Program-made: the position numbers and the translations under genes
The notes under the pieces: generated by a model
Told to the model about the DNA's origin: nothing
The model's database searches: none
The model's input: only the letters and a program-made list of their open reading frames with translations
Assembly: GCA_930367215.1 (NCBI GenBank)
Contig: OV884058.1
Span: 220,886,208 to 220,950,207, forward strand
Reading direction: 5' to 3'
From: Pollenia angustigena
Taxonomy: Eukaryota > Arthropoda > Insecta > Diptera > Polleniidae
Length of the DNA stretch: 64,000 bases
Shown: one piece after another, positions 21,725 through 32,164 of the stretch
How the letters are laid out: each line of letters begins with the position of its first letter
Numbering within the stretch: the first letter of the stretch is position 1

Positions 21725-22338
21725 TATTAAAAAACATTTCAGACATCTAAAAGTGAATTTTAAATAAACTAAAATCGTTGTTTTATAAAAAAGTTACGCC
21801 AAAATTTGAAGAAAATATATAAAACGAACCAAACGAATACGTCATATAAACGACTAATGCAATTAAATTAACAAAATAAAATCAATTGATTGATTAAAAA
21901 TTAATTTTTATCGGATTATAAGCATTTAAAGGTTTGAATAACAGCATAATCTCAAGACCTCAGCAAATTCCGGTTTCTGGTTAAAAGAAAATTCTTTTGT
22001 CCTCCATTAATGCAATCAGTTAAACATTTTCTATATTTGTTTAAATATTGGCTCCCCCTTTCTATTCCATTATCAACATGAATTATTTTTCACTCCCCTC
22101 AATGGCAAACAAAATTTTCAACAATATGTTCACAAATGCAATATGTTGTTGTGGTTTTAAAAAACTTACCACTATTTCATTTTCAATACTTTTTTTCGTT
22201 GCTATTTTTAGTTTTATTTTGTTAATTTTTGTGTTACTTTTATTCATGCGCGAATAGTTTCGATTAGTTTTTTTGTGATTTTTTTTTTCGAATAACCCTA
22301 AAGCTTTAATGTTTAAACCAAAACTTACTACTAGATAC
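21725..22338. other. AT-rich stretch
   Basis: Non-coding. A 126-codon minus-strand frame (22083-22463) is low-complexity Lys/Asn/Ile sequence and shows no domain. Confidence 0.4.
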
Positions 22339-22729
22339 ACAGAGAGAAAAAAGTCTTTGGACATTGCCAACAGATAGTAGCAAAAAGATAAAGAATGTTC
22401 AATAGCATTCGTTTTTAAAGTTATAACAAGAGAAAATGTCAAATCAGTACGAAATGTCGTCAAATTGAAAACGAAAAATTAAAAATATAATACGTTGTTA
22501 AATTTACAACACCCTGTTGTCAAATTGAGAATATTTTATTGTAAAACTTAAACCAGTAATGGGTCGCCCTGTTGCTAAGTTTTTTAGTTGTTTTTTTCAA
22601 TAGTTTGTGCTCGTATTAAGGGCATAATAAAAATCTATGTATGTATTAAAATACCTTTAAAAATTTGTAGTGATAGATTCAAAGCAAAAAGGTACAAAAC
22701 AAGAAAAATTCAAAGCAGTTGAATCCTTT

Positions 22730-22856
22730 ATCATCCATTGGTTTAACATCGTTTTTAGTTGAAATATATAATCCTCTAAGTAACGAGATGCTTCATAGCG
22801 ATTTTCATGTACGCTTAGGAAAGCTGTATCATCAGCAATATTTGAAAATTTTGGCG
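22730..22856 (-). pseudogene. Jockey copy 2, RT fragment
   Basis: On the minus strand it encodes ADDTAFLSVHENRYEASRYL, the reverse-transcriptase catalytic-Asp region, close to the FADD block of Jockey copy 1 (24650-24700). It stops at the outer TIR of the next insertion; the gene continues at 28211. Confidence 0.85.
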
Positions 22857-22914
22857 TCACGAAATATAAGTCCTAGGTGTAACAAGTCCCAAGGGAAAAA
22901 ATCGGCTCCACGAA

Positions 22915-23460
22915 AAGACCCCCAATGAAATAACGCCCAAACGAGAAATGAAATGTTCCCAAATTTTTTTTTTCATACATACATTTTTGTGTATTATTTC
23001 ATAAGAAAATAACTCCCCATTTTGTTGGGCCGTTTTTCTTTTTTTTTCGGGAATAATTTCATTCCTCATTAATACGATCTTCGTATGACGTGCTAAATTC
23101 CCAGTTTTTCATATTTGATAAATACACTGAAATTTATTGTTGAGGGAAAGCAAACCTCTATGCGCATTTCGCCGGTTGCTTACACCAGCTCATCAGGAAA
23201 CCTTTTCCAAAGATTTTAGAAAAGCCAAAAATATAAAACAAATAAAACCTAAAGCGAATAAGAGTTATAAACACTCTAAGTCTTACCTGTAACAATATCA
23301 AAGCTTAAACAAAACTCATTTGGGGTTTTCAAATTATGAAATAATCTCCAATGAAATAACACCCAACAAATTTTTAAAATTCGTGGCTTGTTTCATAGCG
23401 TGTTTAGTTTGGGTGTTATTTAATTTTTTATTCGGGGGTTATTTCATTTTTAAAGCTGTA
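22915..23460 (-). repeat. Left subterminal array of AATGAAATAACNCCC words
   Basis: Degenerate copies occur at about 22920-22960, 23000-23070 and 23335-23455 in both orientations, interrupted by the repeat at 23085-23325. Confidence 0.5.
23085..23325 (-). repeat. AGCACGTCATAC repeat family, full-length copy
   Basis: Reverse-orientation match to 50169-50412 and 50603-50872, with the landmarks TATGACGTGCTAAATTCCC and ATCAGGAAACC..TTTCCAAAG. No terminal inverted repeat or polymerase III box is seen. Confidence 0.7.
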
Positions 23461-23512
23461 ACAAGTAACTTTATTTTGGAATAACAGTGTAAAACATAAA
23501 ATATTTTTAGAT

Positions 23513-23824
23513 GTGCATCGAAGTTCGGACGCTTTACATCATCTCGTGTTAATATATAAAAAAATGGAATTCGAAATTGTTGGTGTAAAACGAAGAAATA
23601 GCAATTTGCTATATTCTTTAAGGGAAAAACAATTATATTTAAACAGTGGAGGTAGTTGTGTAAAGGCCAAACGTAAAAGGCAAATTGTCTTCCGAACTGC
23701 AAAAATAGAGCAGGGCTTCAAGGATCTACGGGCGGGTAAAATAACTGCAGCAATATTTTTGAACCCCATATATCTTTATTATGATGAAGACGCCTGCGGG
23801 CCTCCACACGATTCATTTCAATAA
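23513..23824 (+). other. 103-codon open frame of unknown nature
   Basis: It encodes MEFEIVGVKRRNSNLLYSL and downstream ...KIEQGFKDLRAGKITAAIF. The first part loosely resembles the start of FLYWCH-type zinc-finger regions found in some MULE transposases, but the Cys/His ligands are not evident. It may be the last remnant of the host TIR element's own gene, just beside the Jockey 3' end. Not recognised with confidence. Confidence 0.3.
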
Positions 23825-24026
23825 TTTTGCGACATTGCTGTTGGTCCATCCATATTGACTTCATGAAATCCTTGGTTTTTTTTCATTATTTATTTATTGA
23901 ATCTTCATATATTAAATATGAACTAACAATAATTAATCAAATCTTAACCTAATACGTTATTTTATGTCCTGCCAGTGCCAGACAAAAATTTTCTTCATCA
24001 CGGGTTCTGTTCACTTTTATAGGTGT

Positions 24027-26157
24027 TTATCGCTCATCTAATTGAATAAGTGCTGCAGTGTCTCTTCTTCTTAAGCGAGTGTGGCCGCTATCATTTAAAA
24101 TATTTCGTGTTAGTGGCTTCGGGTGCAATTCAAGCCTTTTTAAGTACTTTACTGCATATTTCGTAATCATAGTTTTAACTAATGGAACATTGAGATCCTT
24201 GTGAATATTTGAGTTTTTAACATACCAGGGGGCAGCTGTGATTATTCGAAGCAGTTTATTTTGGCGCCTTTGAATTTTTTCGATATTAGAGGCCGAGGCA
24301 GTGCCCCATAACTGAATACCATAGCACCAGAAAGAAGAAGTTTGCAGTCGAGACTAAGGACAGAGCTTCTTGCAATAAGCCAATGAATTTGGATGGCTTT
24401 TAGTTTCATTTGAGTTAATTTTGCCTCTATATGGCTTTTCCACGTTAAACGGCGAGCTAGATGAATACCGAGGTATTTTACATGCGAATTCTGAGGTATT
24501 ATTTGATTATTGATTTTAATAGGGGGCCATGATTCCCGACGCAAGGTGAATGTTATATGTACGCATTTTTGCTCATTGATCTCTATCCTCCATTGCTTTA
24601 ACCATAGTTCGAGTTGAAATATATGATCATGTAGGTATCGAGATGCTTCTTGACGGTTTTCTTGCACGCTCAGAAAAGCTGTATCATCAGCAAATGTTGA
24701 AGTTTGGGTGTAGTTGTTTGTTGGCATATCCGAGGTATATATTAAGTATAAAAGTGGGCCCAGGATGCTTCCCTGAGGGACTCCAGCATCAATTTGCTGA
24801 GGAGAGCTGAAATAATCACCTTCTTTAATAATAAACTTTCGACCGACTAAGTAGCTTTCTAGCAGCTTTTGTGTGTTTACTGGTAAGTTTAGTTTCAATT
24901 TATGTAATAAGCCTTCATGCTAGACTTTATCAAAAGCTTGAGAAACATCGATGAAGAGAGCGGAACAATGTTTTTTTTCTTCAAAGGCTGTTCTTATTGC
25001 GTTTACTATACGATGGGTTTGCTCAATTGTGCTGTGTTCTCTTCTAAAGCCGAATTGGTGGTTAGGAATACATCTATTTTCATTTAAAATTGGGGTTAAT
25101 TTTGACGTTAACAGCTTCTCAAACAGCTTTGATATATTAGAAAGTAAGCTTATTGGCCTATATGACTCAACTTTTGTGAGATCCTTTCCTGGTTTAGGTA
25201 TCAAGGTGACTAAGGAAACCTTCCACTTTTGAGAATAATATTCAAGACGTAAAATGGCATTAAAAATTAAAAGAATAATTTTCTTTGCTATGCTGGGTAG
25301 CTCCAAAAGCATTTTGTTGCTGATCTTATCAAAACCAGGAGCCTTCTTGGGGTTTAAATCACAAATAGCCTTCTCGATTTCTCTTAACTCAAATCTTATG
25401 GGAACAGCTGCTCTAGCTACAACAGGTGGTAACTCGACCGCAATATCGTGAGATATATTTGGGGTAAATACGTTTTTAAAATGATTGACAAACAGATTTC
25501 CTTTTTCATCATCATTTCTTGCCCAACTTCCATTCAAGTTTCTTAATGGTGGTTTAGAGACAACTGGCCTTTTGAGATTTCTAGCTGCACGCCATAATGA
25601 GTAGTCTGATTGTGGGGTTGCATCAAGTTCAAATATGTTGGTTGTCCGCTCGCTACCACATTTCAATCCATTTTAGAAATTGTGTTAAATAAAACACGAC
25701 CCTTTGGTGTTATAAGTCGTGACCCCCCGAAGGTATGTTTAGCGTTATAATCGCCAGCGGCTAGGAAACACTGTCCTAATGATTTAAAATATTTATAATA
25801 TTGGCTTTCTGATATTGAAAATCAAGGCGGGGAGTATAACGATGAAATTACTAAGTTTCTATTTAATTCCTCAACGCAAATGTTCGTTGCTTGGAGATAA
25901 TCTTCACAATGATCACACATTAGGTAGTGTTTGACTCGGGTTTTTATAAAAATGGTAGAACCTCCACAAGCTCTATCTCGAGGGTCCTTGGTATCATATA
26001 GTATATAACCATTGATTTTAAACGTATTTCTTGAGGTCAAATGAGTTTCAGAAACCATCATGACATCAATTTGCTTATTTTTAAGAAAGTATTCTAATTC
26101 GTTTTTATGTTGGCGGATGCCGTTTGCGTTCCAAAAACAAATTTTTAAACAATTCAT
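24027..26157 (-). pseudogene. Jockey ORF2: endonuclease and reverse transcriptase, broken
   Basis: The protein nicks target DNA and copies LINE RNA. The start at 26157 (MNCLKICFWNANGIRQHKNE) opens the APE-type endonuclease, with VSETHL and, after a frame change, AGDYNAKH. A deletion joins endonuclease remains to the RT part (from about 25666): YRPISLLSNISKLFEKLL, QFGFRREHST, then AFDKV followed by an in-frame TAG (24920-24922), then VPQGSILGPLLY and FADDTAFLSV (catalytic Asp pair). Another frameshift near 24300 leads to a C-terminal tail ending at TAA 24027-24029. Non-functional. Confidence 0.92.
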
Positions 26158-26484
26158 GGCTTGTTAAGTACAGCTTGCAATAACATCGATTGCATTATAA
26201 GAATTTCCTGCATCATATTACCCCTTGTGTTCGTAAAATTAGTTACTGTTTGCACTAATGTTTCCACGACTAATGTTTTCTAGACGACTTAAATTAGAAA
26301 CTTAAGTTTCATCATTACTTGGCGAAGCACCTTGCATTGGCACATGGTTTGATTTAAGGACGTTAGCGTAAGAAGTTCTGTTGTTACTAGGTTGAGGAGC
26401 CTAAATGTCATTAGTGTTTACCTGTTTTGTTAACTGCATTTGAGGGGGATTAGTTTTCGGTCCGACCGACTGCTGGACGATAGT

Positions 26485-27000
26485 TTATACAGGGCATCCT
26501 CTATAATTGGCAGTGTGATTACCGCCATAGTTGCTACATTTTTTTACGTTGGGGTCGGTTTTAGACTTATCGCAAAGAACTGTTCCATGTAATTCACCAC
26601 ATACTACGCAAACAGGAGGTAAGTAGCAGTATGCCTTAGTATGGCAAAATTCCTGGCAGTTTAGACATTGAACAGGACCATTTCTTTTGTGCGGCTCCTC
26701 AATAGTTACCCTTCTGTACAGAATATATTTTAAATTATAAATTGGATGCGTTTCATTTTTTTTTAGCTTAATGTCGCCGGGTTCTAGCTCCACTCGAAAT
26801 AGTGGTTGGGGATTTTTTTCCCTATTTTTGATATTTGTTACGTTTTTTTATTTTAAAGCCCTTCTCTTCCAAAAAAAGCTTTAATTTCCACTGGGTCTAC
26901 GCATGAGTCTATGCCCTTGATTACTACCTGAAGACCTTTACTGCTCTTCAGTTGATATGTATAAAAGTTTTTATTCAGATCCTTGGTGATGGGGTTTATT
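26485..27000 (-). pseudogene. Jockey ORF1 (gag-like nucleic-acid-binding protein), broken
   Basis: The upstream piece (frame closing at 26853) has YQLKSSKGLQVVIKGIDS, typical of Jockey gag. After a frameshift, 26793-26485 has EPHKRNGPVQCLNCQEFCH and the zinc knuckles CLNCQEFCHTKAYC and CVVCGELHGTVLC; a third knuckle has Tyr for its second Cys (CSNYGGNH). ORF1 proteins coat LINE RNA in ribonucleoprotein particles. It lies directly upstream of ORF2. Confidence 0.88.
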
Positions 27001-27430
27001 TCATTGGGGGTTATTTCATTTTCTTCATTGGGTGTTATTTCATATGAAATAACTTCCAAATATTGGGGGTTGTTTCGTTTTCGTTTTGGGGTTTATTTCA
27101 TTTATTTTTTGATGTTATTTCATTCACTGCTTTTGGGTGTTATTTCCTATTTTTTGGGGTTTATTTCATTGGGGGTTATTTCCTGGGCGTTATTTCATTG
27201 GGGGGCTTTTCGTGGTGCCGATTATCAAATTAGGTCCAAAAAAGGTTCATACAAATGTCGGAGTAATTTCATTTTTATTTAATTTTTTTTTTGTTTGGCA
27301 GTTGTTAAACAGTTTCCCTGGGAGTTTTTTCATAATGAAATAATTCCCAAATAATTTAACATGGGATTTATTTCATTGTATTTTTTCCCCGGTGTTATTT
27401 CATTTGCTGTAGAAGTTATTTAATTTTTTG
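26989..27430 (+). repeat. Right subterminal array of GGGGTTATTTCATT words
   Basis: About ten variants of GGGNKTTATTTCATT occur between 26989 and 27200, with more at 27340-27420 and weaker ones at 28075-28195. Spacing is irregular, so this is not a simple tandem satellite. Chance open frames here (for example 26983-27282) reflect the repeat. Confidence 0.7.
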
Positions 27431-27583
27431 TGGCCGGGCTCAAGGCCAGATTTAGAAGCTTTAATTAGCGAAGCCAGTGTTTGTTTTACCATAGAGGAGA
27501 GATTTTAGAATTTGAGATTCTGAGTTTTCGAGTTCGAGATTTTAAGTTTGTATTTATGTTTCATACAACATATTAACGCCGGT

Positions 27584-27934
27584 CAGGGCTGTCAGATATG
27601 GAGATTTCTCGCCAAATGTGGCGATTTTGAAACATGCTTGGCGCTCCTAAAAGCTCAAGACTTGACGAATCAAACTTGACTCGAAACTAAAACAAAAATT
27701 ATTTTCGCCGACTTTTTTGTATTTTTCTCAGTTTTTGGCGATTTCTGACTGAAATCCTTATTGTGTTTGGAGTATTTTAAATACGCATACGACTGTTTGG
27801 TTTGCTTTTTTGTATGCAAAATTTAATTTAAAAAAAAAAAGTTACGAAAACTGAACAAAATTGACGATTGGCGATTTTTTGCGATATCTGACATCTGGTT
27901 TGGCGATGGAGCTCAAAAAAATCTGACAACCCTG
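27584..27934. mobile_element. 351-bp hAT-like MITE
   Basis: Ends CAGGGCTGTCAGAT and (reversed) CAGGGTTGTCAGAT, with TTGGCGATTT words repeated inside. The 8-bp flanks (ACGCCGGT / ACTCGCCA) are not an exact duplication, so the insertion is old or the flank altered. Confidence 0.65.
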
Positions 27935-28210
27935 ACTCGCCAAGTCCTAAGCTTTAAGGAGAGAAGGTAAAGAGAATGCCATTTCTTCGGGCCTTTTGCA
28001 CCATTTTGGGTATAATATAATAAAAAGTTTAGGAGATATTTTATTAATATCTATGGGATTTATATCTTTATTAAATATCGCTCGAAAGTTGGGATTTGTT
28101 TAATTTTGATTTGGGAATTATTTTAATTTTTTTCAGTTTTGGGACTTATTTCATTTATTTTTGGAATTTTTTCATTGGGAGATATTGCGCTGTGACCTAT
28201 TTCGCGGTGC

Positions 28211-28500
28211 CTAAGTTTTTGTGTAGTTGGCGTGTAGTAAGCTGAGTATAGTTTAAAAATCTCCTTCTTTAACGATAAATAATTAACTTTCAAAAAGCTT
28301 GTGAGAGCTTACTGCTTCAATTTATGCAAAAAGCCTTCATGTCAGACTTTATCAAAGGCTTGAGAAATATCGATGAAGAGTGCAGAGCAATATTTTTTTC
28401 TTCGAAGGCTTTTCTTATGACGTTTACTAGACTATGCATTATAGCAATTGTGCTGCGTTTTTTTCTTAATCCAAATTGATGATTTGAAATACATTTTCTT
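28211..28500 (-). pseudogene. Jockey copy 2, second RT fragment
   Basis: Colinear with copy 1 at about 24700-25080 (AGCCTTCATGTCAGACTTTATCAAAGGCTTGAGAAATATCGATGAAGAG region), with small indels. It is continued at 30528 after further insertions. Confidence 0.85.
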
Positions 28501-28616
28501 TTTACTTTTATTCCCTAAGCGAATACCGCGAAGCTCTTGAGAGTCTCTGGCGGGAATCGAACCCACAACTCTGGCGCTGATATACTAGATCACTACCAGC
28601 TAGCCTACAGGGGCAC
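28495..28616 (-). repeat. tRNA-derived SINE, family 1
   Basis: On the minus strand: GCCCCTGTAGGCTAGCTGGT (A-box region), GGTTCGATTCC (28553-28563 complement), CCAGAGACTC, and an A-rich tail toward 28495. Same family as 43762-43906. Confidence 0.85.
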
Positions 28617-28644
28617 ATCTAATTCCCTTTACAATCTGGGCTAG

Positions 28645-29556
28645 TTTTGTGACTAATGCCCAATTTTCAGGATAGAATTTAAATCTATATAAAGTTGATT
28701 TTCATATAAACTTAAATCGTATTTAAATACAGATAGATTGTTTGAGTTTTGTTTAAAAAGTCTTATTTAATTAAGATAAAAGTATGGTAGCACTACTAAA
28801 TACAAAAAAAAATACCGTAAAGAAGTGTATTTATTTACAAGATGGCCTCCAGAAACAGTTGTTTGCTATTGCTTTGCCTGTTGTTGTTGCATTGGTTTAC
28901 TATTGAGACTACCTTGCTAAGTTTTTCCAATGGAAAATAAAAATGATCTTAAATGTACCACATGGGTGAATAAAGTAAAATTTAACAGCCGTATTCATAA
29001 CAAAAAGTTAGCCACAGTTTGTACACTACGTACAACGAGCTGCTAACTAGAATGCCGATTAAGCTTAGCAGCTTGTTGGCACAGAGTTAATTCATAACGA
29101 ACTTTTCTCCATCTGCCAACTTTTAATAAATCAACTCTGAATTTGTATGATGCCACATTGTATTACTCAAAAATGCAACACGTTTTGCATTAATCATCGC
29201 TGAATTTGTCCTTTTTTCCTTTTTTTTGTTTTTCCCTTCACATATACACATTTTAAAATTAAAATAAATTAAGTAAAAGACAGTAAATTAAAAAAAAAAA
29301 CAGTCAATTCAAAAAAACCAACAAAATTGTTTGACATAAAACGGCTGTTTTTCACAAGTTGGCAAACGTTTGGCAGCTCGTTAACAAGAGTTTAGCAAAT
29401 CGTTAGCCAGAGTTTGGTTAGTGTATTATGAATAAACTTTTTGCTAACTTTATGCCAAATTTTTATTATGAATACGGCTGTAAGTGTTTAGTGAAGAAAG
29501 AATTTTGTAATTAAAACGATTTTAAACATAAAATTGGGCATAATAGTTTCTCATAA
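28645..29556. repeat. Weak inverted repeat around a MITE (ATGCCCAATTTT)
   Basis: ACTAATGCCCAATTTT at about 28651 faces AAAATTGGGCATAATAG at about 29532. It may be the ends of an older element into which the TAA-flanked MITE inserted. Confidence 0.3.
28986..29480. mobile_element. 495-bp MITE with TAA flanks
   Basis: Inverted ends CAGCCGTATTCATAA / TTATGAATACGGCTG lie inside TAA duplications (28983-28985, 29481-29483). GTTAGC and GTTGGCA words recur. The three-base TWA duplication suggests PIF/Harbinger. The terminus resembles that of 56549-56762. Confidence 0.8.
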
Positions 29557-29578
29557 AGCTTTCATATCTATCTATCAA

Positions 29579-30527
29579 TCTAAATATATATATAACAGGA
29601 TGTGTGTATGTATGTAACGTATGGACTCCAAAACGGCTGGGCCGATTTAAATGAAATGTTCAGGGAATCTTCAGAATATTCAGGCGGGTGACACTGTGAA
29701 GTCTGATTTTAGATTTTCGGTCTGCGGGCGGAGAGGCGTGGCAAAATCCAATTTTCATATTGCACCACCAATGACATCTATATAATTTGGACGATTTTTT
29801 CTTTAAAATGATCGCCATAGTCCAACTTAGATTTATACGACAAGAAGATTTTGCCCAGCCCACTTCTACGCCCACTTTTTCCGAATTACCTAAAATAAAA
29901 AACGGCTCCATCGATTTGACTAATTTTTTTTCAAATGTTCGCATTAATCCATTTTAGGCTTTCATCGAAAGAAAAATTTACCACGCCTACTTTAACGCCC
30001 ACTTTTTATATTAAGCGCATAACTTGAGAACGGCTTGACCGATTTGGACGATTTTTTCTTTAAAACGATTGCCATGGTCCAACTAAGGTTTTTACGGAAA
30101 GAAAATTATGCCCCGCCCACTTTAACGCCCACTTTTTTCGATTTACCTAAAATCAAAAAACCGCTCCATCGATTTGACTAATTTTTCTTTTAAATGTTCG
30201 TATTAATCCATTTTACGTTTTCATCGAAAGAAAAATGTACCACGCCTACTTTTACGCCTACTTTTTCTATCAAGCGCATAACTTGAGAACGACTTGACCG
30301 ATTTGCAAGATTTTTTCTTTAAAATCATCGCCATGGTCCAACTTAGGGTTTTACGGAAAGGAAATTTTGCCCCGCCCACTTTTTTCGATTTAACTAAAAT
30401 CTGAAAACGGCTCCATCGATTTGACTAATTTTTCTTTCAAATGTTCGTATCTTTTTAACAGATTATAAAAATCGAACGCAAACATTTTTCCTAATTTGGA
30501 CAGGACAACATCTGTCGGGTGAGTTAG
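29579..30527 (+). mobile_element. Helitron-like non-autonomous element
   Basis: It starts A|TCTAAATATATATATAAC and ends ...CTGTCGGGTGAGTTAG|T, matching the Helitron pattern 5'-TC...CTRR-3' inserted between A and T, except that the final C is T (TTAG). The body contains the internal repeats below. It lies inside the Jockey copy 2 region. Confidence 0.55.
29880..30450 (+). repeat. Internal tandem repeats of about 250 bp in the Helitron-like element
   Basis: GCTCCATCGATTTGACTAAT recurs at about 29906, 30164 and 30410, each followed by ATTTTTC-rich sequence, AAATGTTCG and CCACGCC/CCCGCCCACTTT blocks. Periods are about 258 and 246 bp. Confidence 0.8.
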
Positions 30528-30915
30528 TATTTGATAAAAGCTAATAAGTCTTTATGACTCAAATTTTGTGTGGTCTTTTCCTTGTTTAGGTATCAGGTTA
30601 CTAAGGAAACTATCCATTCCAGTAAGCAGTATTTTATTCGTAAATGAGCATTAAAAATCAAAATAATTTTTTTATTGCTATGCAGGGTAGCTCCATAAGC
30701 ATTTTATTACTTATTTTATCAAAACCAGTTGGTTTTTTGGGTTTTAAATCAACAATGGCTTTTTCATTTTCCATTAAATCAACTAAAGGTGGCAACTCGT
30801 TTGTTTGGTATATTAGAGGTAAATATGTTTTTCAGGTGTTTAACAAAAAGCTTAATTTTTCATCATCATTTCATGCCCAACTTCCATTAAAGTTTTGCGA
30901 GGCGATGAAAGCTGT
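30528..30915 (-). pseudogene. Jockey copy 2, third fragment
   Basis: Colinear with copy 1 at about 25130-25560 (TATGACTCAAATTTTGTG, GGTAGCTCCATAAGCATTTT, TTATCAAAACCAG...). It ends near 30915, where the host CACAGAG element resumes. Confidence 0.85.
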
Positions 30916-31129
30916 TGTCTAAATGAAAACGCTATTTTGTCAAAATAGAAACAAAATGTTGTCAATATGACAACAGTAAATTGTCAAAGTGAAAACGTTG
31001 TGCTGTCAAAATAAATTTAACTGTGGATAAAACGTCAACAAGAAGTATGGATTTTTGTATCATCCGATGTTAAATTTAGCTCAAATGTGGTGTGAATTTC
31101 GGTATTTTTCTATCGGTTTTCGCTCTGTG

Positions 31130-31371
31130 TAGACAAAAACACTCATGCACACAAAGACGTATGTATGTAGAAATATGTATTTATTATAAATATTATTGAA
31201 TTTGTTATAAAACGTTTATCAGACCTAACCACTAAAATTTTTTTTCTTTTTTTGTAAAATATGTTTTTTTTTTTCATTTTTATCTCATAATCGAATTTGT
31301 AATACAACAACAGGCACTTGTAGCAGTATCAGTTTCTTCTGTACATGTGTATGTGATTGCATTTACGTTTG
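31130..31371. other. AT-rich spacer
   Basis: Unremarkable, with T-runs and a CATGTGTATGTGATTGC tract. Confidence 0.4.
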
Positions 31372-32164
31372 CCCAACAAACACGAAGTCAAACCTTTGAT
31401 ATGAAATGACTTTATCATTTGACATCAAACACAATTCTCAAACGTTTTTCAATTGTTTGATTTAACATTTAAATTCAAATTGATAATGATTTGAAAATAA
31501 ACATTTGACTTCAAATGTTTTATCAATTTGATGTCAAATTGGTATCAAATGTTAATTTCAAATCAAAACTAAACTTGGCAATACTTAAGCGAAAAATAAA
31601 TGTAAACATTAAAAATGGCGATTAAAGTAAAATTTTTACTTCGTGGTTAAATGTGTTTTACAAGTGAACGATTTATTTTTTGTGAAAAATAAAAATTATT
31701 TGTCATTAAAATGATTAAAAATACGAACTAAAAAAAATAAAACGGGAAAGTGAAGAAATTATAAGTTCATTGAATGATCACGGTGCTACAATCCTCAAAA
31801 TAAAAAGGTGCCAATTATTTCGTCTTTGCAAGAATTAGAGGACGGAGAGAACATTATTTCATATTTAAGCTATGGTGCCGAATGTTTATCTCACATTTTA
31901 TTTAAATAAATAATGAATTTAAATTAAAAAAAAACAATATTTTTATTTATGTTCCACATTGTATTATAATCCACATTTGAAAAACATTTGAGAATTACGT
32001 TTGAAAGCAAGTTGAAAATAAAGGCATTTTTCAATTTGAAAATAATTTCCCCTTTTTGTTGAGAACGCTATGATTTTCAAATCATTATCAAACGTTTGTC
32101 GTTTGAGCAAACGTTTGATTTCAAATCATTCTCAATTTGAAATCAAACCTCCGTGTTTGTTGGG
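31372..32164 (+). mobile_element. TIR element, CCCAACAAACACG family, complete copy 2
   Basis: 793 bp; begins CCCAACAAACACGAAG and ends with the complement of CCCAACAAACACGGAG. It is colinear with 1-801, with small indels (for example a short AAAAAGGTGCC insertion near 31800 in the middle). Subterminal CAAATGATTTGAAAT/ATTTCAAATCA palindromes are present. There is no exact flanking duplication. Confidence 0.85.

Larger units (their letters stand above)
23876..27060 (-). mobile_element. Jockey-type LINE, copy 1 (non-LTR retrotransposon)
   Basis: On the minus strand the order is ORF1 (gag-like, CCHC), endonuclease, reverse transcriptase, 3' UTR, and an AATAAA-rich end with an A-run (23876-23883). 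This is the standard Jockey layout. About 3.2 kb remain of a typical 4-5 kb; the 5' end runs into the GGGGTTATTTCATT array and part of ORF2 between endonuclease and RT is deleted. Confidence 0.92.
22901..27223. mobile_element. Inner TIR element with subterminal AATGAAATAACNCCC arrays
   Basis: About 38 bp at 22901-22938 (CGGCTCCACGAAAAGACCCC...) pair with the complement at 27186-27223 (...GGGCTTTTCGTGGTGCCG) with few mismatches. AATGAAATAACNCCC words fill the flanking 150-450 bp on each side. It contains Jockey copy 1. The superfamily is unknown. Confidence 0.55.
22857..28209. mobile_element. TIR element with CACGAAATA ends, inserted in Jockey copy 2
   Basis: Left GGCGTCACGAAATA and right (reversed) GGCACCGCGAAATA are imperfect inverted ends. 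Jockey copy 2 resumes directly outside them, and about 8-9 bases of the target (roughly AAGTTTTTG) appear on both sides in diverged form. A second, better-matched pair of ends lies inside (22901/27223). No clear transposase remains. Confidence 0.5.
22339..31129. mobile_element. TA-flanked CACAGAG element, greatly expanded by nested insertions
   Basis: Left end CACAGAGAGAAAA and right end (reversed) CACAGAGCGAAAA are each bounded by TA (22337-22338, 31130-31131). Inside both ends there are repeated TTGTCAAA(T/A)TGAAAACG-like words (22440-22540; 30925-31020), which links the two halves. Jockey copy 2 and everything inside it lies between them. The original element was probably under 1 kb. Confidence 0.6.

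Noticed and set aside
22083..22463. 126-codon minus-strand frame
   Set aside because: Low-complexity AT-rich sequence (Lys, Asn, Ile, Phe), overlapping a likely element end; no domain and no supporting context.
24951..25451. Plus-strand frames inside the Jockey reverse transcriptase
   Set aside because: They are antisense shadows of the RT coding sequence.
26983..27343. Plus-strand frames of 68-99 codons opposite the Jockey 5' end
   Set aside because: They are produced by the repeated GGGGTTATTTCATT words.
29880..30450. CRISPR-like array
   Set aside because: Repeats are about 250 bp, imperfect and part of a eukaryotic transposon; no short identical repeats with unique spacers exist anywhere in the window.
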